A DNA stretch of 8,665 bases from Thermodesulfobacteriota bacterium (GCA_025454125.1 JALOPA010000045.1:1-8665), one strand, 5' to 3'. Positions 1 to 7,066 are shown, counted from the first letter of the stretch. Numbers and translations: made by a program. The notes: generated from the sequence alone by a model not told the origin.

Positions 1-18
1 CAAGCTCAGGAGGAGGTT

Positions 19-177
19 CAAATCCGAAATCCGAAGCACGAAATCCGAAACAATACAGAAGAACCCAAATTCAAATGACCGAAAACCGCATACCCCCTTA
101 TTTTTGTTTTGAACATTGGAATATTGGTTTTTTCCATTTGTTTCGAAATTCGGATTTCGAGATTCGAATTTGGATAT
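19..177. repeat. Long imperfect inverted-repeat intergenic element
   Basis: AT-rich non-coding DNA dominated by repeats of the form AATCCGAA and TTCGGATTT. The left arm (about 20-87) carries AAATCCGAAATCCGAAG, CGAAATCCGAAACAA and CAAATGACCGAAAACC. The right arm (about 125-173) reads, when reverse-complemented, CAAATTCGAATC, then CGAAATCCGAATTTCGAAACAA, then CAAATGGAAAAAACC (pieces listed in order). The arms would fold into a long interrupted hairpin with a loop near 88-124. The arrangement resembles dispersed intergenic repeats I associate with Desulfobacterota genomes, but copy number cannot be judged from one copy. No convincing reading frame was found here. Confidence 0.6.
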
Positions 178-192
178 GACCAAACGCATGGG

Positions 193-221
193 TTGGGAGA
201 TATCCAAGAGTTGGCTATATA
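193..221 (+). promoter_or_regulatory. Candidate sigma70-type promoter for the STAS-LysM gene
   Basis: TTGGGA at 193-198 and TATATA at 216-221 are separated by 17 bases. Each box matches 4 of 6 consensus positions. Transcription would start near 228 and leave a leader of about 40 bases before the ATG at 271. The prediction rests only on box spacing and location, so it is tentative. Confidence 0.3.
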
Positions 222-270
222 CGAGGGGTTGGGATTAGGCAAGAACTTTTGAAAGACAGGGCGTAGACCT

Positions 271-1206
271 ATGGCTCTCCGAATGACCATTACGGAAGAC
301 AGGGACGTGGTGATCGTGGCTTTGGCGGCGAGGATTGACTCCTTTGCCATCGAGGAGCTCTACGAAGGCTTTGAGCAGGTCAAAAAGACGGGAAAGAGGA
401 ACGTTGTCCTCATGATGAGGGACCTCGAGTACATCAACAGCCGGGGTATTGCAACGCTCATTTCCTTTTTCAAGTGGGCCAAGGAGGAAGGACGGTCCGT
501 GAAATTGGCCCAGGTGCCGAAAAACATCATGGCCCTCTTGACGCTTTTGGGCATTGAGAAACTCACGTCCATTTACGACACGCTCCCTGAAGCGATTGAA
601 AGCTTTGAGCAGGATCTGGTCCAGCAGGAGACCCTCGAAGAAGGGGCGGTCCAGGAAGAGCAAGGACAGAGCAGGAGAGGGTTTGCGCCAAGGCAAAAAA
701 GCCGCAAGCCCCTGGTGTGGGCGGGCATTGTGGCGCTGGCCCTGGTGCTTGCGGTGCTCTTTTTCATGTCGCAGGAAGAGAAGAAGAGCCCTGAGGTGGA
801 TCTTCAGCCTCTTCTCAAGAGGATAGGGATCTTAGAGGAAAGGATGGCGAAGCTGGAAAGCCGAGCGAAAGAAGCGCCTCAGGTTCAGGAAAAGCTGGAC
901 ACTCTGACGCGGAACCTGAACGAGCGGCTCAGCCATCTGGAAAAGGACATCAACCAAATCAAGGAAGAAGCGGCTTCAGCAAAGAAAAAGCCGGAAGTCC
1001 CCGCCCCGGCCGTCCCTGCTCCAACGCCTTCACCCAAAGCGCCGGCAAAACCCGGCAACACAAAGGTTCACACGGTCGCTCCCGGGGAAAATCTTTTCCG
1101 CATCGCCCTCCGTTACAACCTGACCGTGGAAGAGCTTCGCCGCCTGAACAACATGAGGCCGGAACAATCCCTCCAGGTGGGGCAGAAGCTCAACGTCGCC
1201 CCCTGA
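271..1206 (+). CDS. Membrane-anchored STAS domain protein with periplasmic coiled coil and LysM domain
   Basis: A 311-residue protein with a rarely described domain order. Residues 5-113 form a STAS (anti-sigma-factor antagonist-like) domain. The usual D-S-x-G phosphoacceptor motif reads N-S-R-G, so Ser57 is kept at the position phosphorylated in RsbV. An acidic, glutamine-rich stretch (113-134) is followed by a basic cluster (R135, R136, R141, K143, R145, K146) and one membrane helix (148-166). The positive-inside rule puts STAS in the cytoplasm. Residues 178-233 look like a coiled coil, 241-262 is a Pro/Ala linker, and 266-311 is a complete C-terminal LysM domain (HTVAPGENLFRIA... VGQKL), expected to bind peptidoglycan. 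ATG 271 is the first ATG after an in-frame stop at 250-252; its ribosome site is weak (ACAGG about 10 bases upstream). Domain calls are firm. The function, linking a cytoplasmic STAS switch to the cell wall, is inferred. Confidence 0.9.
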   Translation: MALRMTITEDRDVVIVALAARIDSFAIEELYEGFEQVKKTGKRNVVLMMRDLEYINSRGIATLISFFKWAKEEGRSVKLAQVPKNIMALLTLLGIEKLTSIYDTLPEAIESFEQDLVQQETLEEGAVQEEQGQSRRGFAPRQKSRKPLVWAGIVALALVLAVLFFMSQEEKKSPEVDLQPLLKRIGILEERMAKLESRAKEAPQVQEKLDTLTRNLNERLSHLEKDINQIKEEAASAKKKPEVPAPAVPAPTPSPKAPAKPGNTKVHTVAPGENLFRIALRYNLTVEELRRLNNMRPEQSLQVGQKLNVAP

Positions 1207-1242
1207 AAGAAGCCTTCGCCACAGAGGCGCAAGAAAGTGACA

Positions 1243-1444
1243 AGTGACGAGTAACGAGTGACGAGCTGGCAGGCCACCGAAAAGCCTGTCTTTGAAGTCT
1301 TTGATGTGATTCCCGCGCAGGCGGGAATCCAGTCTTTCCTTGCTTTTCTGGACTCCCGCCTCCGCGGGAGTCACCGGAGAACTGCGTTTTTCAGCAACGC
1401 GCTAGCGCTTTGATCTCGTCCCTTGTCACTCGTTACTCGTCACT
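1243..1444. repeat. Outer inverted repeat, perfect 20-bp arms
   Basis: AGTGACGAGTAACGAGTGAC at 1243-1262 recurs as its exact reverse complement at 1425-1444. The arms are themselves built from a GTGACGAGT-like unit; a further partial unit (GTGACAAGTGACGAG) begins near 1237. The arms bracket a second inverted repeat at 1308-1372 and a 10-bp palindrome GCGCTAGCGC at 1399-1408. The whole lies between two convergent genes. It could be a small non-autonomous repeat element, but no target-site duplication is evident. Confidence 0.7.
1308..1372. repeat. REP-like pair of inverted palindromic units
   Basis: Unit 1 (1308-1332) and unit 2 (1348-1372) are 25-bp near-exact reverse complements separated by 15 bases. 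Each unit is also a small hairpin: TTCCCGC/GCGGGAA in the first and GACTCCCGC/GCGGGAGTC in the second. This CCCGC-N-GCGGG style with opposed copies is typical of dispersed REP/BIME elements of proteobacteria. It may protect or end the two converging transcripts, but neither side has a clear T-run, so a terminator is not called. Confidence 0.65.
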
Positions 1445-1469
1445 CAGACATGCTCTGTGGTGAGAGGCA

Positions 1470-2231
1470 CTAGAAGCTAGAGCGTTTGACGCGCATGGGT
1501 TCGGGGATTTCCACCGGTTCGCCGGCCAGGATTTTGGCGGGGAGGCCTTCCACCAGAGAAGCGGCCAGCGAGTCGCTGCCCGTGAGCTCTGCTGCCTCAT
1601 GGGCGGCTCTGGACAGAAGGGGCGGACGGTTCTCCGCGGAATGGGCATCGGTGGCAATGACGTGAACGAGGCGGTGTTTCAGGAGCTCTTGAGAGCACCC
1701 CCTCACCCCTTGCCCGAATTCGCCGGTGAGACTCATGGCGGTGATCTGGCTCAGGGCCCCCATGACAATGAAATCATAAAGAAGGTTCATGTCCCTCAGG
1801 ATCGCGGGGTGCCGCTCGGGGTGGGTGATGATGGGCGTGATGCCCGCCATCTTGAGGCTGAAGATTTCTTCTCTGACACCGGACGGGAGGGTCTGAGGCG
1901 GCAGTTCCAGGAGAACATACTTGCCCGTATCGTTGAGGGTGCCCAGCTCGCCCTTCCTGATCTTTTCCGTCATCCCCGGGCACAGGTGAATGTCGGCTCC
2001 CACGCAGATTTTCAGAGCGAGGCCGCTTGAGCGCAAAAGCTCTCGAAACGAGCCTACGCTTCGGATGATTTCCGCCAGGGGCACGTCGTAAACGCCGTCT
2101 GAAGTGTGAGGGGTGGCGACGATGGTGTGAATGCCGTCCTCAAGGGCCAGCCGAGCCATGGCCAGGCTTTCTTCCGCAGAGCTCGACCCGTCGTCGAGGC
2201 CGGGCAGGATGTGGCAGTGGAGGTCGATCAA
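1470..2231 (-). CDS. CpsB/YwqE-type PHP-family tyrosine-protein phosphatase
   Basis: A 253-residue metal-dependent phosphatase of the PHP superfamily, close to the usual CpsB/YwqE length. Family motifs appear in order: DLHCHILPGLDDG (3-15, metal ligands H5 and H7), ATPH (39-42), GADIHL (78-83, Asp80 where many members have Glu), LELPP (108-112), THPERH (136-141) and ATDAH (193-197). These proteins remove phosphate from tyrosines of BY-kinases and so control polysaccharide chain assembly; the substrate here should be the kinase encoded just upstream. The start is TTG at 2231-2229, where family members begin. It overlaps the kinase stop TGA (2230-2228) in the sequence TTGA, and AGAGG lies 7 bases upstream. 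The overlap and weak start codon suggest translational coupling with lower output than the kinase. Family is certain; substrate is inferred from context. Confidence 0.93.
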   Translation of the reverse strand: MIDLHCHILPGLDDGSSSAEESLAMARLALEDGIHTIVATPHTSDGVYDVPLAEIIRSVGSFRELLRSSGLALKICVGADIHLCPGMTEKIRKGELGTLNDTGKYVLLELPPQTLPSGVREEIFSLKMAGITPIITHPERHPAILRDMNLLYDFIVMGALSQITAMSLTGEFGQGVRGCSQELLKHRLVHVIATDAHSAENRPPLLSRAAHEAAELTGSDSLAASLVEGLPAKILAGEPVEIPEPMRVKRSSF

Positions 2232-4498
2232 TGGTCGGCCTCTTGACCGTACCCGATCTTGGATCGCTTCTTGGTGTGGACCCGCTTTTTCTTGGTCCCG
2301 TCCTCACCGTAGTAATAATAGTAGTACTGATAGTAGTAGTAGCCGTCGCGGTCCATGTCCACGCCGTTCAAGACAACGCCCAGGATCGGACTGCTCACGG
2401 CCTTGAGCTGAACCAGGCCGTTTCGAACGATTTCCCTCGGCGTCGCACCGGCGCGAACCACCACCACGGCTCCGTCCACCAGCCTGCCGATGACCACGGC
2501 ATCCGTCACCGCGGTGATCGGCGGCGTGTCGATCACCACCCGGGTGTAGGACTTCCGAAGCAGCTCCAGCAGCCTGGCCATTCGCGGCGACCCCAGGATC
2601 TCCGAGGGATTGGGGGGAATGGGGCCGCAGGGGATCATGTCGAGGTTTGGAACCGGCGTGTTGAGCAGGGCGTCTTTGACCTCGCAGTTGCCCACCAGGA
2701 TGCTGGACATTCCCTTGTCCCTGGGAAGGCCGAAGACCTTGTGAACCGAGGGTTTTCGCATGTCGCAGTCGAGGAGGATGACCTTTCCCCCGGTTTGCGC
2801 CATGGTGATCGCCAGGTTCAAAGCGGTGCTGGTTTTTCCTTCCTGAGGTGCGGCGCTGCTGACGAGCAGGACCTGGGGCTGCTTTTCGGCCGAAGAAAAA
2901 AGAATGCTCGTCCGGATCCCCCGGTAGGCTTCGCTGGCCGTGGACTTTGGAGAATGGAGGGTGACCAGTTCCGGCCTGTCGTCGCCCTCGGGTTTGCCGT
3001 CCAGAGCCATGGCCGGCACGGGCCCCAGGTAAGGCACACGGAGGTACTTCTGGATGTCCTCAGGGAGCTTGATGGTGTTGTCCAGGTACTCGAAGAAAAA
3101 GGCCAGCCCTGTGCCGGCCACCAACCCCAGGAGCACGGCCAGGAGGATGTTGAACATCTTTCTGGGCCGCACCGGGGTCTTGGGGACTTCGGCCCGGTCG
3201 ATGATGCGAATGTTGCCGGTGCGCATGTCTTCGGTGAGAGACGTTTCCTTGAAGCGCTTGATGAGGAGGTCGTACATCTGCTTGGCGCTCTCCGCCTCCC
3301 GCGAGAGCACGGTGTACTGGATGGCCTTCTGATTGAGATCGAGGGACTCCCTCTTCTGCTTCTCGAGGGCGGCCTTGAGGGATTTCTCTCTGGCCTCGGC
3401 CACCTTGTACTCGTTGCGCAGCGAGTTGATGACCCGGGTGATTTCCTGGGCCTTTCTCTTTTGAAGCGTCTTGAGCTCGGACTCGATGGCGATCATCTGG
3501 GGGTGCTGCTCGCCGTACTTCTTCGAGAGCTCGGACATGCGCTTGTAGAGGTCCACCTCCATGGATTTGATCTGCCGGATCAGGTCGTTGTTCAACACTT
3601 CGGGAACAGAGTCCAGCATCTCCGGAGAACCGGACATGGCCGAGGCCTGCTGGTAGCGGGTTTCCGCTTCCACCCGCCGCGATTCGGCTTCCACCACCTG
3701 GGTGTTGAGCTGGGCCAGCTTCTGGGCGGTCACCTTTTCCACGTCGCTCGAAAAATCCGTGACAATGTCGTGCTGCTCTTTGTACTGGAGCAGGGCCTGT
3801 TCCGCCTTTTCCACCTTCTTGCGCTCTTCCTCGATCCGGGTCTGGAGCCAGCGGACCGCATCCTGCACCGCTTTCAGTTTGGTTTCGAGGTTCTGGTCGA
3901 TGTAGGCGGCGGTGAGGGTGTTGACGATCTTGGCGGAGAGAACCGGATCCTTGGCCTCGAAGCTCACGTCCACCAGCCGGCTGTTCCGGATGGGGCTGAC
4001 GTCGATTTTTTCCAGGAATGTCGAGATGAGCCTGTTGTCCGCCTCTTCCTGCTCCGAGGGCTCGCCCGGTGCCTTCTCCCGACGGAACAGGGAGGCCACG
4101 GCATCTGCTGCGGAGGAAACGGTGTCGACGACAAAGGCCTTCACGTTCGAAAGCAAGGTGTCCTTCGGCTTTGGAGAGAACTCCTCGCTGTCGTGGAGGT
4201 TGAGGCGGCGAACCACTTCCCGGGCCACGGAGCGGCTCTCGATGATCTTGTACTGGGTCTGATAGTAGTCTGTGCCGGAAGCGTCCACGGCCATGACCTC
4301 CTGGATGGAGACGACATTGGGGTTTTCCTTGTCGATGATGAGGCGGGTCGTGGCCTTGTAAACGGGCGTTGCCGTGAAGGCGTGGATGGTCACGGTCAGG
4401 ACGGTCACGGCGAAAACCGCAAGGACCGTCCACCGGCGTTTCAGGAAAACGCGCAGGTAATCCCGAAGGTCGATTCTTTCTTGTGCAGGTTCGTCCAT
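2228..4498 (-). CDS. Wzc-like polysaccharide co-polymerase with BY-kinase domain
   Basis: A 756-residue inner-membrane protein joining a Wzz chain-length domain to a bacterial tyrosine autokinase. TM1 spans about 23-43. A long periplasmic region with coiled-coil stretches (about 195-410) follows, then the proline-rich segment PKTPVRPRK (439-447) and TM2 (450-469). The cytoplasmic part has the EAYRGIR oligomer motif (523-529), Walker A SSAAPQEGKTS (547-557, Lys555), Walker A' ILLDCDMR (574-581, Asp577 and Asp579) and Walker B VVIDTPP (654-660). A C-terminal tyrosine cluster (720-730) has ten Tyr broken only by Gln724, followed by a Lys/Arg-rich tail (736-747) and Tyr750. Family members autophosphorylate such clusters in trans to cycle octamer assembly during polymer growth. 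The start ATG overlaps the stop of the export gene by one base (TGATG). The ribosome site is weak, fitting coupled translation. Confidence 0.95.
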   Translation of the reverse strand: MDEPAQERIDLRDYLRVFLKRRWTVLAVFAVTVLTVTIHAFTATPVYKATTRLIIDKENPNVVSIQEVMAVDASGTDYYQTQYKIIESRSVAREVVRRLNLHDSEEFSPKPKDTLLSNVKAFVVDTVSSAADAVASLFRREKAPGEPSEQEEADNRLISTFLEKIDVSPIRNSRLVDVSFEAKDPVLSAKIVNTLTAAYIDQNLETKLKAVQDAVRWLQTRIEEERKKVEKAEQALLQYKEQHDIVTDFSSDVEKVTAQKLAQLNTQVVEAESRRVEAETRYQQASAMSGSPEMLDSVPEVLNNDLIRQIKSMEVDLYKRMSELSKKYGEQHPQMIAIESELKTLQKRKAQEITRVINSLRNEYKVAEAREKSLKAALEKQKRESLDLNQKAIQYTVLSREAESAKQMYDLLIKRFKETSLTEDMRTGNIRIIDRAEVPKTPVRPRKMFNILLAVLLGLVAGTGLAFFFEYLDNTIKLPEDIQKYLRVPYLGPVPAMALDGKPEGDDRPELVTLHSPKSTASEAYRGIRTSILFSSAEKQPQVLLVSSAAPQEGKTSTALNLAITMAQTGGKVILLDCDMRKPSVHKVFGLPRDKGMSSILVGNCEVKDALLNTPVPNLDMIPCGPIPPNPSEILGSPRMARLLELLRKSYTRVVIDTPPITAVTDAVVIGRLVDGAVVVVRAGATPREIVRNGLVQLKAVSSPILGVVLNGVDMDRDGYYYYQYYYYYYGEDGTKKKRVHTKKRSKIGYGQEADH

Positions 4499-5556
4499 CA
4501 GAAAAAGCTCTCAGGCACGAAGATGATGTCGTTGGGTTGGATCAGCACGTCCTGGATTTTCTTGCCGGCATCCGTGATGGCGTCCACCTGGACCTCGAGG
4601 ATCTTTTCGACCCCGTTTTCCACGCGGATGATCCGGGTCCGGTTTCTGGCGGCAATGGGCGTGAACCCGCCGGCCATGCTGATGGCTTCCACGAGGGTGA
4701 TTTCCCGGTCGGTGATGGGATGGGACCCGGGCTGTTTGACCTGGCCGATGATGTAGAAGTGCTCGGCCGGCGGAACATAGAGCACGTCCTTGTCAAAAAG
4801 GAAGACGTTCGAGACCTGGTCTCGGCCTTTGAGGAGCCCCATGAGATCGAAGTTGATGACGATCTTGCGTTCCTGGGCCGTGTTGGGATTCTCCGTTCGG
4901 ATGATCATCCCCTTTTTCCCGGTTTTCTGGAACTCCAGGCCCCCGGCTTTGGAGATCGCGTCGAGAACCCGCTCTTGAGCCTGGAGAGGATAGCTGGCCG
5001 GGTTCTTCACGGACCCGAGGACCAGGTACTTCTTGCTCTTGTAGTCGGTAACCATCACCGACACATGGGCGTCGAGCAGGTATTTCCCCTCCGCCAGCTT
5101 CTGGGCGATGAGTTTTTCGATTTCCGCTGTGGTGAGGCCGTCCACCTTGACGCGGCCGATCAGAGGAAAGGAAAGATATCCATCCGCGGAGACGCGCACG
5201 GCCTCCCTGGAGAGATCCTTTTCTTCATACACCGTAATGCTGAGCACGTCATAGCCGCCCACACGGTAGTCCTGACCCGCCTGGCCGGTCACCTCCGGAT
5301 GCTTTCTCAGATACTCGGTGATGCTGAAATGAGGGGTCTCCTCCAGGATGGCGCTGATCGTCGGATCCACGGGTTCCTGTCCGGTGCTCTTTTTGATTTC
5401 ATCGAGTTTGGCGCGATCTTCCGGTTTGAGCCCGCCCAGCGGACCGGTCTGGACCGGGGTGACCTTCACCACCTCACCGCCCCCGCCGGCGCAGGCGCCA
5501 AGGAACAAGGCAGCGGCTAGAAACATCAAAAGAGATATCAAGGCAATGGGTCGCAT
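4498..5556 (-). CDS. Wza-type polysaccharide export lipoprotein with SLBB domains
   Basis: A 352-residue secreted lipoprotein. A signal peptide ends in lipobox L19-G20-A21-C22, followed by Gly-rich residues. Next come a poly-export domain (about 93-172, starting YRVGGYDVLSITVYEE and containing DGYLSFPLIGRVKVDGLT), a first SLBB domain (about 175-255, VLGSVKNPASYPL) and a second (about 265-350, IIGQVKQPGSHPI). It should form the periplasmic/outer-membrane export ring that docks on the kinase encoded next. The chain stops right after NDIIFVPESFF, so the C-terminal amphipathic helix that crosses the outer membrane in E. coli Wza appears to be missing. The start at 5556 is preferred over an in-frame ATG at 5610, because AGGAAGGA lies about 6-7 bases upstream and the lipoprotein signal begins there. 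The 5610 start has no ribosome site and would add 18 residues before the signal. Confidence 0.92.
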   Translation of the reverse strand: MRPIALISLLMFLAAALFLGACAGGGGEVVKVTPVQTGPLGGLKPEDRAKLDEIKKSTGQEPVDPTISAILEETPHFSITEYLRKHPEVTGQAGQDYRVGGYDVLSITVYEEKDLSREAVRVSADGYLSFPLIGRVKVDGLTTAEIEKLIAQKLAEGKYLLDAHVSVMVTDYKSKKYLVLGSVKNPASYPLQAQERVLDAISKAGGLEFQKTGKKGMIIRTENPNTAQERKIVINFDLMGLLKGRDQVSNVFLFDKDVLYVPPAEHFYIIGQVKQPGSHPITDREITLVEAISMAGGFTPIAARNRTRIIRVENGVEKILEVQVDAITDAGKKIQDVLIQPNDIIFVPESFF

Positions 5557-5597
5557 GAAGTTTCCTTCCTGGTTCTCAAGCGTGAAACCAGACAAAA

Positions 5598-5651
5598 TAT
5601 TTTTTAACATACCGGGTGAAATTGCAAGGGCAATTTCTTTGGGGCAAAGAA
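5598..5651 (-). promoter_or_regulatory. Leader of the export-kinase-phosphatase operon: hairpin and weak promoter candidate
   Basis: On the minus strand GAAATTGC-CCTT-GCAATTTC (5637-5618) is a perfect 8-bp inverted repeat 62 bases before the export-gene start. A weak sigma70-like pair, TTGCCC and TATGTT separated by 16 bases, overlaps this repeat. Since a terminator lies just upstream (5653-5675), some promoter is expected here. The inverted repeat could act as an operator or an RNA hairpin; neither role is shown. Confidence 0.3.
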
Positions 5652-5652
5652 A

Positions 5653-5675
5653 GAAGGGGTCCTGAGGACCCCTTC
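5653..5675 (-). terminator. Intrinsic terminator downstream of the beta-barrel gene
   Basis: The minus strand reads GAAGGGGTCC-TCA-GGACCCCTTC, a perfect 10-bp stem with a 3-base loop, followed at once by TTTCTTTG. It sits about 65 bases past the stop codon of the beta-barrel gene. It should end the FecR/beta-barrel transcript before the export-kinase-phosphatase operon. The T tract is interrupted, so some read-through is possible. Confidence 0.7.
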
Positions 5676-5739
5676 CTGCTGCGTGTCGGTGCCGTTCACG
5701 GAAGATCGTTCGACCTGAAAAAAAGTCGCTGGATGCCTC

Positions 5740-7032
5740 CTAGTAGACCGCTCTCAAAGAGAAGAGAACCCTGTTGTCCGTGTAATCGTTTTCCGGATAA
5801 TTCGACTCTTTTTTCAGGTACGTGTACGCCACGCCCGCATTCAGCCAGTCCCAGATCTTGTAGTTGAGGCCGATGCTTCCAAGATAATTGTCCTGCTGTT
5901 CAAAGGGGTTTGCCGGAAGGTTGTAGTCATATCGGGCGTAGGCGGCTTGCGCCGTCAAGGTGAACCTCTGCAGGAAGACCTGGGCCAAGCCGAGGGAAAT
6001 GCCGGTATCCGTGTAGAACTGGGCCGTGTTCGACCCGGTGTTTCTCAAGGACCTGGCGATAGCCAGCGACAGCGTTGTCGTCGACGTGGCGAAATAATTG
6101 ATGCTGGTGGCGGCGTTCCAGGTGTTCTCGTTCTCATAGCGGTTTCCCAGAGGGTCGAACTCATTGTCGTAGTTCACCCAGATATAGCCGAAGTTGAGTT
6201 CTCCGCTGAACTTGGCGCCCGAGTCCCAGGTCAGACCCGCACTCACCCTGTTGTAGTCGAAATTGGCATTGTTCTGATCCGTCACCCCTGAGCCGTCAGG
6301 CGTGGAGTAGAAATCCTGGTACCCGTAATGGTACCTGAGAAAGGCCCAGGTCTTTCCGCTCACCCGCGCCTGAAGACCGAGGCCGAATTCGTTCACGTCC
6401 CAGTCCTGGCTGAAATCCGACTCCGCGTCGTAGTCCTGGATGTAATAGTTGTAGTAGCCGAGGACCATGAACTGGTTGGAAAAGTTCCAACCGGCCTTGG
6501 TGTTCAAGTTGTTGAGCCACCGCTTGGTCTGAGGTTGGCCGAGGCCGAACTGGTTCGGTCCGCCGTAGGGGTCGGAGAGGTCGGCGTAGACGTTATTGAG
6601 GCCCAGGACGAGCCCGGCCGGAGCCTGATAGTCAAAGTTGACAAACCCGGTATTGTTTTTCCAGTTGTTGAAGTCCGTGTCCGCGTAATAGGCGAAATCA
6701 CCAAGATAACCGAGCTGAATCCCGCCCCGGCCCGGAAGGGTGTAGTCGAAAGTGATGGCCGGCTTGAGGTGATAGATCCAGTCAGACACCTTCTGTTCCG
6801 TGGTGTCGTTGCTGCCGTTTGTCAAATAGATGTTGTCGTCGTAGACGGCTTCGAGCGCAAGGGCAGGGATAACCTTCAGGTTGCCGTAAGTGATCTTGCC
6901 GCCTGGCGTTGAGGATACCGCCAAAGCGTTTTCAGCTCGGACCGTGTCAACGGATGTTTGGGCCGTGACCTCTGAACAGAGGAACATTACGAGACCCAGC
7001 ACAACGCAGCCAAGAATCATGCCTTTTCTCAT
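5740..7032 (-). CDS. Outer-membrane beta-barrel protein, probable polysaccharide-associated porin
   Basis: A 430-residue protein with a signal peptide (1-24, hydrophobic core then VTA before Gln25) and no lipobox. The rest is rich in aromatic residues, Asn, Asp and Gly in alternating amphipathic stretches, such as IQLGYLGDFAYYAD and FSGELNFGYIWVNYD. It ends in LFSLRAVY, an alternating terminal strand with a C-terminal aromatic residue, as in the outer-membrane insertion signal. It resembles BBP2-like barrels often found in exopolysaccharide loci. The ATG is preceded by AGGAG 7 bases upstream, and the gene starts 34 bases after the FecR gene stop, so they are probably co-transcribed. Since the neighbouring Wza-type protein is short, this barrel is a good candidate for the outer-membrane pore, by analogy with the Wzp barrels of Myxococcus xanthus. 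That role is inference; strand count was not determined. Confidence 0.85.
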   Translation of the reverse strand: MRKGMILGCVVLGLVMFLCSEVTAQTSVDTVRAENALAVSSTPGGKITYGNLKVIPALALEAVYDDNIYLTNGSNDTTEQKVSDWIYHLKPAITFDYTLPGRGGIQLGYLGDFAYYADTDFNNWKNNTGFVNFDYQAPAGLVLGLNNVYADLSDPYGGPNQFGLGQPQTKRWLNNLNTKAGWNFSNQFMVLGYYNYYIQDYDAESDFSQDWDVNEFGLGLQARVSGKTWAFLRYHYGYQDFYSTPDGSGVTDQNNANFDYNRVSAGLTWDSGAKFSGELNFGYIWVNYDNEFDPLGNRYENENTWNAATSINYFATSTTTLSLAIARSLRNTGSNTAQFYTDTGISLGLAQVFLQRFTLTAQAAYARYDYNLPANPFEQQDNYLGSIGLNYKIWDWLNAGVAYTYLKKESNYPENDYTDNRVLFSLRAVY

Positions 7033-7066
7033 AAGTGCGCTCCTTTCTCTGCCTCAGCCGCCCCCT

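Noticed and set aside
18..350. A 110-codon minus-strand frame across the left repeat
   Set aside because: It translates the AATCCGAA repeat and the start of the STAS gene antisense; the peptide is repetitive and has no ribosome site of note.
3060..4433. A 457-codon frame on the minus strand inside the kinase gene
   Set aside because: It is a frame-shifted reading of the same DNA, with Pro/Arg/Gly/His-rich low-quality composition and no motif; the kinase frame is uninterrupted.
2231..4756. An 841-codon open frame on the plus strand, antisense to the kinase and export genes
   Set aside because: The minus-strand frames encode unmistakable Wzz/BY-kinase and SLBB proteins. The antisense product is rich in His, Gly, Asp and Val without recognisable domains, as expected for a mirror frame of a GC-rich gene.
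5567..5583. A sigma54-like box pair before the export gene (TGG... TTGA on the minus strand)
   Set aside because: The -12 element reads TTGA instead of TTGC and the -24 element keeps only TGG. It would also leave almost no leader, so chance similarity is likely.
5557..5610. An extended N-terminus of the export lipoprotein starting at 5610
   Set aside because: There is no ribosome site before 5610, and the extension would put 18 residues ahead of a normal lipoprotein signal peptide that has its own strong ribosome site.
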